Source of the DNA: Planctomycetales bacterium
Lineage (GTDB): Bacteria; 4484-113; JAFGCY01
Assembly (NCBI GenBank): GCA_024645305.1
Contig: JAHEFU010000099.1
Coordinates: 1 to 9,883, forward strand
Direction: 5' to 3'
Length of the DNA: 9,883 nt
Shown: positions 1 to 5,800 of the stretch, in pieces
Layout of the letters: each line of letters opens with the position of its first letter
Position numbering within the stretch: position 1 is the stretch's first letter
Position numbers and translations under genes: made by a program
Notes under the pieces: generated by a model
What the model was told of the DNA's origin: nothing
Databases searched by the model: none
Seen by the model: only the letters and a program-made list of their open reading frames with translations

Positions 1-2
1 CC

Positions 3-401
3 ATCCTCGGCAAGCGGCGCGATCGCAGCCAGGAGGAGATCGACAGGGACAAGCAGTATGGTGACTACCTTCTGCCGGAGTTCCCTGATGGGCGGTATTC
101 CGATGCCCGCGTGACCCTCAAGGTCGTGAATGCTGACTTCCGTGAAGTGCTGTTCTTCATGAGCCAGATTGGAAATGTTTCCATCATGCTTGATCCCTAC
201 TGGGGTGACGAACCGACCGGGGCCAAGCGCCCGCCGGGTGGCGGTGTCGATCCGGGCTTCGACCTCGGGGAGGGTTTCACACCCGGACTGATCCGCAATG
301 GGATCGGCCAGCTGACCCTCAATTTCGAGGAAGTCCCCTTTGCCGAGGCCCTGGATCTGATCCTGATGTCCGTTGGCCTTGTCAAGTACGACGTCCAGTA
401 G
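3..401 (+). CDS. C-terminal part of a protein ending in an STN/secretin N0-like domain (5' truncated)
   Basis: The frame is open from the window edge to a TAG stop, giving 132 visible residues; the start lies outside. The visible N-terminal part is charged (RRDRSQEEIDRDKQ). From about residue 38 the pattern VTLKVVNADFREVLFFMSQI, then VSIMLDP, and later LTLNFEEVPFAEALDLIL followed by VGLVKYDV matches the STN / secretin N-terminal short domain found in PilQ, other secretins and TonB receptors. In that family the domain is a small periplasmic beta-alpha fold. A Gly/Pro-rich insertion (about residues 70-95, containing RPPGGG) interrupts it. The protein stops at the end of this domain, with no secretin barrel downstream, so it is not a full pore protein. 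A role in type IV pilus or type II secretion assembly is inference only. The domain call is fairly sure; the function is not. Confidence 0.75.
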   Translation: MLGKRRDRSQEEIDRDKQYGDYLLPEFPDGRYSDARVTLKVVNADFREVLFFMSQIGNVSIMLDPYWGDEPTGAKRPPGGGVDPGFDLGEGFTPGLIRNGIGQLTLNFEEVPFAEALDLILMSVGLVKYDVQ

Positions 402-431
402 GCTGGCCGTATAGAACAGTTGCTGCGCAAG

Positions 432-444
432 TTCGTCTATAATC
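432..444 (+). promoter_or_regulatory. Candidate -10 box for a leaderless transcript of the 454 gene
   Basis: The string TTCGTCTATAATC contains a perfect TATAAT at 438-443. Ten bases separate it from the ATG at 454, so transcription would begin about 2-4 nt before or at the start codon. No Shine-Dalgarno sequence precedes that ATG. No good -35 element is seen about 17 bp upstream. The same 13-bp string with one change recurs at 7792-7804 before another gene that lacks an SD. Confidence 0.5.
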
Positions 445-453
445 TGCGCTCAT

Positions 454-1326
454 ATGAAATCGAACAATATCTACAAGTTTTTTGCACTACTTCTGCTTGC
501 CTGCCTGGGTCTGGGCTGCAATAAGCAGCCTGAGGAATCTGCAGGCAAGGCGGGAGCAGCTGCAGCCACCAAAGACCAGGCCGTCGCTGAGCTGTCTGCC
601 CAGCAGCAGCCAAAGCCTACAGCTGACCAGTTCAAGGTCAGCCCGGAAGGGATGAAGGAACGCGGCTCTGTAGCGGAGATCCCTGCGAGCTGGCCGGCTG
701 AACTCTCCTTGCCTGATGGCGCTACGGTGACCCAGGCCGCCAGCCGCGAAGGCACGGACGTGGTGCAGTTCTCGGTCCCCGCTGGCCTGGTGGAGGTTTC
801 CGCCCACATGTCGGCTGACGCCTCGATAGCGGGATATACCCTGCGCCAGGCAGAAGTTGACAAATTCACTCAGAAGCGCAGTTACACGAGCGACAGCAGG
901 GAATATGTAACCACCATCACGCAGGTCGATGATGAATGTTTCGGCACCCTGATCCTCAGTCCCCTGAATCCTGCTGCCTACTATGCGGAATCCACGCATT
1001 ACCTCGGGGAATTCAGCCTCCCCAACGGCTGGCCCTCTGACATCCTGCCGGTCTATCCGGAATGCGTGCTGCGCGAGCTGTACGTTCCACTCAAGCCGGG
1101 TGGCCGGCTGATGCTCAGCGCCCAGTCCACGGATGAGGAGCAGGACGTGATCAACTGGCTGGAAACGGAACTGGCCAACCACGGCTGGACCCTGACGGAT
1201 TCGCAGTCCCGCAATGGCTTCAGCATCCGCATGATGGAAGGCAATGGCTACAGCCTCAGCGTGGCGGCCCGTGGCACAGACGGCATCACGGACATCCAGT
1301 ACGAAGCCAACACGCTCCAGTCCTGA
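454..1326 (+). CDS. Predicted lipoprotein with two related tandem domains, function unknown
   Basis: This 290-aa protein begins with a short signal peptide: Lys2, Lys8, then the hydrophobic run FFALLLLACLGLGC. Two cysteines could be lipidated. Cys17 has the more classical LLAC lipobox; Cys22 (LGLGC) lies at a more usual distance from the start. An Ala/Gln-rich low-complexity linker (about 25-75) follows, which suits a tether to the membrane. The rest appears to be two copies of one module, about 79-170 and 192-284. Each opens with a WP-containing motif (SWPAELSLPDGA and GWPSDILPVYPEC) and has a G[YW]TL element about 50 residues later (AGYTL and HGWTL). I do not recognise the family, and no catalytic motif is visible. 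It sits 52 bp after the STN-domain gene and probably has its own promoter. The lipoprotein nature is fairly sure; function is unknown. Confidence 0.85.
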   Translation: MKSNNIYKFFALLLLACLGLGCNKQPEESAGKAGAAAATKDQAVAELSAQQQPKPTADQFKVSPEGMKERGSVAEIPASWPAELSLPDGATVTQAASREGTDVVQFSVPAGLVEVSAHMSADASIAGYTLRQAEVDKFTQKRSYTSDSREYVTTITQVDDECFGTLILSPLNPAAYYAESTHYLGEFSLPNGWPSDILPVYPECVLRELYVPLKPGGRLMLSAQSTDEEQDVINWLETELANHGWTLTDSQSRNGFSIRMMEGNGYSLSVAARGTDGITDIQYEANTLQS

Positions 1327-1641
1327 ATCGCCCGCGACATTCCCGTCCACCAAACTTGCTTTGGATTTGCCGGGGATTCCTGCATCGCATACAGATCCGC
1401 CACACCAGCTTCACACAAGCTTAGTATCTTGCGGATTGTGAGCAGGGCTGCCTGGCCACAGCGTCTGGTGCAGCCCGGACATGCCGCCAGAAAATTCGCA
1501 AGAATTCCTGCCCGCGGGTGAAACACTTCGGGGCAATTGCCAGTCTATATACGTGACGAAGCAGTCAGGATGAAAACCGGTCAATCCCGGTTCGCATAAT
1601 TTGATAGTGGGGACGACCCGAAGAACATGGAGAGTATCGAA
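1327..1641 (+). other. Non-coding gap of 315 bp with a dyad and a possible -10 box
   Basis: No convincing reading frame is seen on either strand. Small structures only: a CCAAA/TTTGG stem at 1350-1364, too weak to call a terminator; AATTC-GCAA-GAATT at 1493-1506; and a 6-bp dyad AACCGG-N6-CCGGTT at 1575-1592. The last lies just upstream of a CATAAT box (1595-1600) that could drive the small gene at 1642. The dyad would fall over the spacer and -35 region of that promoter, so it could be an operator. That is inference. No -35 consensus is seen. Confidence 0.35.
1629..1634 (+). promoter_or_regulatory. Shine-Dalgarno GGAGAG that sets the start at 1642
   Basis: GGAGAG lies 7 nt before the ATG at 1642. 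The in-frame ATG at 1627 overlaps this site and has only a weak purine stretch (GAAGAA) ahead of it. The later ATG is therefore the better start. Confidence 0.6.
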
Positions 1642-1923
1642 ATGGGATGGAAAATAGAGTCTTTGGACATCGAGGGGAACCTGGGCACCGCACGCCCGTT
1701 CAACATTGTCTACACACTGCCGCAGGGACGCAACGTGCGTACCGCCAGCTACCGGGGAGACGGCCTGCTGCTGAGCAGCGGTACCGTGCGCCTCAACCGC
1801 GAGCAGTACATCAAGCAAATGGCACTGCAGCATGGTGTGGATCCACAGGAACTGATCAGCGCGATCAGTCAGCACATTGCCAGCGAACAGACCGGTGTCC
1901 GGGAAGTCGCGCAGGCCGTCTAA
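1642..1923 (+). CDS. Small soluble protein of unknown function
   Basis: It encodes 93 aa from the preferred ATG, or 98 aa from the ATG at 1627. No signal peptide, membrane helix or cysteine is present, so it is probably cytoplasmic. The N-terminal half looks beta-rich (WKIESLDIEGN, PFNIVYTLPQG). The C-terminal half looks helical and begins around NREQYIKQMALQHGVDPQEL, with the HGVDPQEL-type helix start often seen in small bundle proteins. I do not recognise a family and assign no function. It stands alone: a 315-bp gap lies upstream and a hairpin downstream at 1937-1962, with minus-strand genes converging on it. The clear SD and coding-like composition make a real gene likely. Confidence 0.7.
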   Translation: MGWKIESLDIEGNLGTARPFNIVYTLPQGRNVRTASYRGDGLLLSSGTVRLNREQYIKQMALQHGVDPQELISAISQHIASEQTGVREVAQAV

Positions 1924-1936
1924 CACAGGAACAGAA

Positions 1937-1962
1937 CTGCTGCGGGCTCAGTCTCGCAGCAG
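1937..1962. terminator. Hairpin between convergent genes, possible bidirectional terminator
   Basis: CTGCTGCG and CGCAGCAG form a perfect 8-bp stem around a 10-nt loop, 14 nt after the stop of the plus-strand gene. The plus-strand tail (AGCTCTTCAGTTTCC) and minus-strand tail (TTCTGTTCC) are only moderately T-rich. On the minus strand the TGA of the small frame at 1948-2127 lies in the loop. Confidence 0.5.
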
Positions 1963-2127
1963 CTCTTCAGTTTCCGGCTCAGTGAAGCCGAGGGCTGCCA
2001 GGCGCCGCCTGCGCAGCGGGGAATCCGGGACAGTTTCGAACTCCTTCAGATGCTGGCCAGCATCCGCAATCCGCAATGGAATCTGCTGGTCCCAGGAGAC
2101 ATCATCCGGCAGAGACTTCCGGATCAG
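1948..2127 (-). CDS. Possible small gene or frameshifted C-terminal tail behind the TIM-barrel gene
   Basis: Right after the TIM-barrel gene on the minus strand, a different frame stays open for about 60 codons. It reads as a plausible protein, for example KSLPDDVSWDQQIPLRIADA and then RLAALGFTEPETEELLRD before its TGA. About 69% of its codons end in G or C (my count), as expected for coding sequence here. It has no ATG or GTG start. The candidates are a CTG overlapping the upstream TGA (CTGA, 59 aa) or a TTG at 2076 (about 42 aa). A -1 shift near 2127 would instead fuse it to the end of the upstream protein. Possible readings: a translationally coupled small gene with a rare start, a frameshifted extension (real or a sequencing error), or chance. 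I do not recognise it. Confidence 0.3.
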   Translation of the reverse strand: MIRKSLPDDVSWDQQIPLRIADAGQHLKEFETVPDSPLRRRRLAALGFTEPETEELLRD

Positions 2128-2981
2128 GCACTTTCCCAGGCCTCAATGAACAGGTTGACATCCTCGATCTGGTTCTCATCGGGGGCTTCCACGATCAGGG
2201 TGCCACGCACGTCGAAGGCCTTCAGGGCCTTCATCAGCTCCCGATAATTCAGGTCTGACTGCGGCAGGGGGATGTGCTTCTTCTCCCCGGCCGCCCCGTA
2301 TTCGATGCCGCTGACATGCATATGCATGCGCTGCAGCACATTCTTATCAATCCCCTTGCCCAGCAGTTCCAGCAGCCTGCACCATTCGTCATAGCTATTC
2401 CAGCTGCCGTTGTTGCGCGCGTGCATATGTGACCAGTCGATGCAGGGCAGGACCATTTCCACGGCGTTGGCCAGCTCCACCAGTTCCTCCGGTGTGCCAT
2501 GCTGGGTCGGCTTGCCGGTCAGTTCCGGCCGCAGCCAGATATCAATTCCCAGTTCACGCATCTGGTCCTGTATCTCACCGAGTTCCCGGATCACCAGCTG
2601 CGTGACCGCTGCCGGGTCAAGCTTGCCGTAGAAAGCTGAGTGGAACACGATGCTGTGCCCGCCGCACTGCTGGATGCGCCGCGCTCCCTGGATGATGCGG
2701 GTCTTCGACTGGGCGACCTTGGCAGGTTCCTCGCTGGCCAGGTTTATGAAGTAGGAGCCATGGCAGGACAGCGGGAATGCCTTTTCATCGCGCAGGGCCG
2801 CGACCTCCTGGGCTTCGCGCTCCTTTATATATATGTTCTTGGTGAAGCTGATCTCCATCGTGCCCCAGCCATGCCCGAGGCAGCCTTCAATGGCGCCTGT
2901 GGTCCGGCCGGCAGGTGCACAGTCCACGGGTCGCCCGCTGGGGCCGATGTAGAGTTTTGCAAACTCCTGCGGGTATTGCAT
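2124..2981 (-). CDS. TIM-barrel protein of the endonuclease IV (AP endonuclease family 2)-like group
   Basis: This 285-aa protein has the ordered metal-ligand motifs of the Nfo / xylose-isomerase-like TIM barrel: CHGSYFINLAS with His74, VFHSAFYG with His114, RPELTGKPTQHGT with Glu153, CIDWSHMHA with Asp182 and His185, MHMHVSGIEYG with His220/222, GEKKHIPL with His236, and LIVEAPDEN with Glu265. In E. coli Nfo such residues bind three zinc ions and cleave DNA at abasic sites. Here the residue two before His236 is Lys, where Nfo has Asp229. The site may thus differ, and a sugar-isomerase-like role cannot be excluded. No signal peptide is seen, so it is cytoplasmic. The length fits short members of the group. 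The ATG at 2981 is the only canonical start after an upstream in-frame stop; no good SD precedes it. It is divergent from the PKD gene at 3179. Confidence 0.85.
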   Translation of the reverse strand: MQYPQEFAKLYIGPSGRPVDCAPAGRTTGAIEGCLGHGWGTMEISFTKNIYIKEREAQEVAALRDEKAFPLSCHGSYFINLASEEPAKVAQSKTRIIQGARRIQQCGGHSIVFHSAFYGKLDPAAVTQLVIRELGEIQDQMRELGIDIWLRPELTGKPTQHGTPEELVELANAVEMVLPCIDWSHMHARNNGSWNSYDEWCRLLELLGKGIDKNVLQRMHMHVSGIEYGAAGEKKHIPLPQSDLNYRELMKALKAFDVRGTLIVEAPDENQIEDVNLFIEAWESA

Positions 2982-3076
2982 CCAGCCATTATTGCAGCTT
3001 CCTGTTTGGTGATTCCTCCGTCTGAATCATATAAATCCGCAATAATTTGGGACATCCAGCCCCATATCAATGAGTT

Positions 3077-3109
3077 TTGACTTCCATTTGCTCGTAGTAT
3101 GTATATAAT
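3077..3109 (+). promoter_or_regulatory. Candidate sigma-70-type promoter for the PKD lipoprotein gene
   Basis: TTGACT (3077-3082) resembles a -35 box and TATAAT (3104-3109) is a perfect -10. The spacer is 21 bp, or 19 bp to the overlapping TATATA at 3102, which is long. The start point would fall near 3116, giving a leader of about 63 nt that contains an SD (AGGGGTG, 3168-3174) 4 nt before the ATG at 3179. The region is AT-richer than its surroundings, as expected between divergent genes. Confidence 0.5.
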
Positions 3110-3178
3110 GGCACTTAACAGGTATTTAATCATTCATGCGGATGCATATCCTGGAATGCCACCGCGTAGGGGTGCAAC

Positions 3179-5632
3179 ATGATTCGCGAAGCCAGACATT
3201 TTGTCTCTATCACTACTGTCGTGCTGTTCTTGAGCAGCATCTTCATTCTCTCAGGCTGTTGCTGCCTGGGCGGACTGGGCAGTGATGACACCATCGTAAT
3301 TCCAAACAGGGCTCCAAATGCCGTCCTGGCCGCACGGGCCGCTTCTCAGTCCGAGGTGACTGGCGAAGTCCCGTTCGAGGCGACACTCGACGGCAGTGCC
3401 AGCACGGATTCTGACGGCGAAATCGTTGACTATGCATGGGACTTCGACGGCGATGGCACCTTCGACCAGAACGGACCGGAAGCGATCGTGAACCACACGT
3501 ACGAAGTGGTGGGCGTGTATGCCGTGACACTGCGCGTGACTGATGATGACGGTGCGACGGATACGGACATTGCCATTGTCACCGTCGGCAATCCCCCGCT
3601 GCCTCCGGAAGCTGCGGGTACCGCCGCGGTGGATTCGGAAAACCCGTTACTCGTGAGCTTCGATGCCTCGGACAGTTTTGACAGCGATGGCGAAATTGTC
3701 CGCTACGACTGGGACTTTGACAATGACGGCACATTCGAGCTGCTGGACGGCGGAGTCACCACACAGCACGAATATCCTGACTTCGGCAGCAAGACCGCTG
3801 TTGTCCGGGTAACGGACAACGATGGCAACACGGACACGGCGCAGATCCCCGTCACCCTCCTGGACGCGCCATCAAGCGTGACAGCCGCTGTGACGGCGAC
3901 ACCCGCCAGCGGTGATGCACCGCTGGACGTGGAGTTCGATGCCTCCGGCAGCACCAGCATGAACAGCAGCATCGTGAGCTATGACTGGGATCTGGATGAC
4001 GACGGCACCTTCGAGGTGACGGATGGCGGCCCGACCCAGTCCGCGACATATGAAAACCTCATCGTGGCCGCTTCCATCCGGACCCCCTCCGCCCCCAGCG
4101 TCGGCGAGGGCGGTGAGAGTGTGTACACCATCAGCGTCCGCGTCAGTGATGACAAATCCAATGTGGACACCGCCAGCACGACGGTGACCGTCAACCCCGT
4201 GCCGAACCAGCCGCCTGTGGCGGAATTCAGCACGACCCCCGCACAGGAGACCCTCGGCACGGTGTTCGCGCTCGATGGCAGTGCTTCCAGCGATGCGGAC
4301 GGCACGATCGTCAGCTATGACTGGGACTTCGAGGATGACGGCACTGTTGATGAGAGCAATGCAACTCCGACCACGACATTTGAGTACCTCGCGCCCGGCA
4401 CCTTCACGGTGCGCCTGACCGTCACTGATGATGATGGCGCGACTGATACCACCACACATGACATCCTCGTGAACGATCCGCCCGTGGCGAACCTTGTCGG
4501 CAACGTCGAGGGAGACGTGCCCGAGGCCCATATAACCTGGGATGCCAGCGGGTCCACTGACAGCGACGGTACGATCGTGCAGTATGACTGGGACATGGAC
4601 AATGACGGCACCTTCGAGATCACGGACGGCGGCGATTCCCAGGACGGCGGCTTCTTCCAGGAGGGAGGAGACTACACCGTCTGCGTCCGCGTGACCGATG
4701 ACTTCGGAGCCACTGACCAGGTCTGCACCCTGGTGCACCTCAACGACCCGCCGACCGCGGACCTGGTGGTCAATCCCGAGAACGCGGCGATCCCCATGTC
4801 CGGCAACCTGGACATCCAGCTTGACGCCAGCGGTTCCACTGACAGTGACGGCACGATCGTGCAGTACAACTGGGACCTGGACGGTGACTTCACCTTCGAG
4901 GTCCAGGATGGCGGCCCGACCCAGACGGTCAATGTAACGGATGATGCGGTCTACCAGTTCTTCGTCGAGGTGGTTGACAATGAGGGGCTGTCCGACAGCA
5001 CCTCCGGGATCTCCACGATCGTCACGCCGCCGACGGCGGTGCTGACAGCCTCCCAGCCGGATAACGAACAGGTTGTCTGGGATGCTTCCGGCAGCTTTGA
5101 CAACAATGGCATCATCGTCCGCTATGACTGGGACGAGAACAATGACGGCGACTACGATGACCCGAATGACGTGATGGACGGCAATTCGACCTTCGAGGAC
5201 TTCCTGACCTTCGGTGAACCGGGGGACACGAAGACCGTCCGGGTGCGGGTGACGGATGATGACGGACTGACTGATGAGACCACCCATACCTATACGTGGC
5301 CCTTCTGGCCGGAAGCCATCATCCTGCGCACACCTGAACCGGACTTCAGCGGTGAGGGGCCGGATGGCTACTTCGGTAATTCGCGCCTGATAACGCTCGA
5401 CGGCAGCACCAGTTTCGATCAGGACGGCACCATCGTGCAGTACGACTGGGACCTTGACGGTGACTTCGTATTCGAGATCATCGACGGGCCCGCCACCCTG
5501 GTTGACCAGCTGTTTGAGCTGGTTGGTCAGGAGTTCTCACACCAGTTCTTCATCAACCTCAGGGTGACGGATAACGACGGTTATGAGGGCTATGACTCCG
5601 ACACATTCATCCTTGAGGAACAGCCCGCCTGA
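3179..5632 (+). CDS. Large lipoprotein made of eight PKD-like repeats
   Basis: This 817-aa protein starts with a lipoprotein signal peptide: Arg3/Arg6, the hydrophobic run VVLFLSSIFIL, and lipobox LSGC with Cys27, followed by two more cysteines. The rest is a chain of eight immunoglobulin-like PKD units. Their DxSxSxDxDGxIVxYxWD cores lie near residues 86, 175, 267, 379, 468, 562, 648 and 754, each usually followed by an aspartate-rich DxDxDG-like stretch and ended by an R/V-VTDDDG strand. PKD domains serve as extracellular spacers or for binding proteins and polysaccharides; the Asp clusters suggest calcium binding (inference). No enzyme domain is present, so a surface or periplasmic adhesin or scaffold role is likely. 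Unit 3 has lost the DSDG motif (STSMNSSIV). An AGGGGTG SD supports the start. A terminator at 5657-5680 closes the unit. Confidence 0.92.
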   Translation: MIREARHFVSITTVVLFLSSIFILSGCCCLGGLGSDDTIVIPNRAPNAVLAARAASQSEVTGEVPFEATLDGSASTDSDGEIVDYAWDFDGDGTFDQNGPEAIVNHTYEVVGVYAVTLRVTDDDGATDTDIAIVTVGNPPLPPEAAGTAAVDSENPLLVSFDASDSFDSDGEIVRYDWDFDNDGTFELLDGGVTTQHEYPDFGSKTAVVRVTDNDGNTDTAQIPVTLLDAPSSVTAAVTATPASGDAPLDVEFDASGSTSMNSSIVSYDWDLDDDGTFEVTDGGPTQSATYENLIVAASIRTPSAPSVGEGGESVYTISVRVSDDKSNVDTASTTVTVNPVPNQPPVAEFSTTPAQETLGTVFALDGSASSDADGTIVSYDWDFEDDGTVDESNATPTTTFEYLAPGTFTVRLTVTDDDGATDTTTHDILVNDPPVANLVGNVEGDVPEAHITWDASGSTDSDGTIVQYDWDMDNDGTFEITDGGDSQDGGFFQEGGDYTVCVRVTDDFGATDQVCTLVHLNDPPTADLVVNPENAAIPMSGNLDIQLDASGSTDSDGTIVQYNWDLDGDFTFEVQDGGPTQTVNVTDDAVYQFFVEVVDNEGLSDSTSGISTIVTPPTAVLTASQPDNEQVVWDASGSFDNNGIIVRYDWDENNDGDYDDPNDVMDGNSTFEDFLTFGEPGDTKTVRVRVTDDDGLTDETTHTYTWPFWPEAIILRTPEPDFSGEGPDGYFGNSRLITLDGSTSFDQDGTIVQYDWDLDGDFVFEIIDGPATLVDQLFELVGQEFSHQFFINLRVTDNDGYEGYDSDTFILEEQPA
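3389..5608 (+). repeat. Eight tandem PKD-coding units
   Basis: The units are about 86-112 codons apart. Units 5 and 6 share the protein string DASGSTDSDGTIVQY exactly, while their DNA differs mainly at third codon positions. The array therefore looks like old duplications kept alike by selection or conversion, not a recent expansion. Unit 8 (DQDGTIVQYDWDLDGDF) is close to unit 6. Confidence 0.85.
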
Positions 5633-5656
5633 TCCTCATCCATCGAGGATTGCACA

Positions 5657-5680
5657 GGAGCCCCGCTACGGCGGGGCTCC
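5657..5680 (+). terminator. Rho-independent terminator after the eight-PKD gene
   Basis: GGAGCCCCGC and GCGGGGCTCC form a perfect 10-bp GC-rich stem. The loop is TACG, closed by C-G, which is a UNCG-type stable tetraloop in RNA. ATAATTT follows. The hairpin begins 24 nt after the stop codon at 5632. Confidence 0.85.
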
Positions 5681-5788
5681 ATAATTTGCGTGGAAATCTT
5701 AATTTTCTGTTTAGCCTGCCTGAGCCTGGGTAATACATATGGTTCACGCAGATGGACCCCCATGACTTTCTTCCCAAGTGGGACCATT

Positions 5789-5792
5789 GGAG
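5789..5792 (+). promoter_or_regulatory. Shine-Dalgarno GGAG that sets the start at 5801
   Basis: GGAG lies 8 nt before the ATG at 5801, which directly begins a lipoprotein signal peptide. Earlier in-frame ATGs at 5690 and 5762 have no comparable site and would put about 13-37 residues before the signal peptide. Confidence 0.7.
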
Positions 5793-5800
5793 ACTTTGTA

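Noticed and set aside
487..1353. Open minus-strand frame of about 288 codons opposite the first lipoprotein gene
   Set aside because: The plus-strand frame has a signal peptide, a start box and duplicated domains. The antisense protein shows no recognisable feature.
1350..1364. CCAAA/TTTGG stem-loop after the first lipoprotein gene
   Set aside because: A 5-bp AT-rich stem without a T tract is too weak to call a terminator.
2315..2328. Perfect 14-bp palindrome CATGCATATGCATG
   Set aside because: It lies inside the TIM-barrel gene and follows from the codons for Met-His-Met-His; no regulatory role needs to be invoked.
2825..3133. Minus-strand frame starting upstream of the TIM-barrel gene (contains MSQIIADLYDSDGGITKQEA)
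   Set aside because: Its first part looks protein-like, but most of it runs through the start of the well-supported TIM-barrel gene in another frame and becomes low complexity. It was not kept as a gene.
3872..5287. Long open minus-strand frame (about 470 codons) opposite the PKD gene
   Set aside because: It mirrors the Asp-rich, repetitive plus-strand codons (GAC/GAT read as GTC/ATC) and has no domain sense. The plus-strand protein is a clear PKD lipoprotein.
5690..5800. Upstream in-frame starts (5690, 5762) for the PKD/PPC lipoprotein
   Set aside because: They would bury the signal peptide behind 13-37 extra residues and lack an SD; the ATG at 5801 has GGAG at 8 nt.
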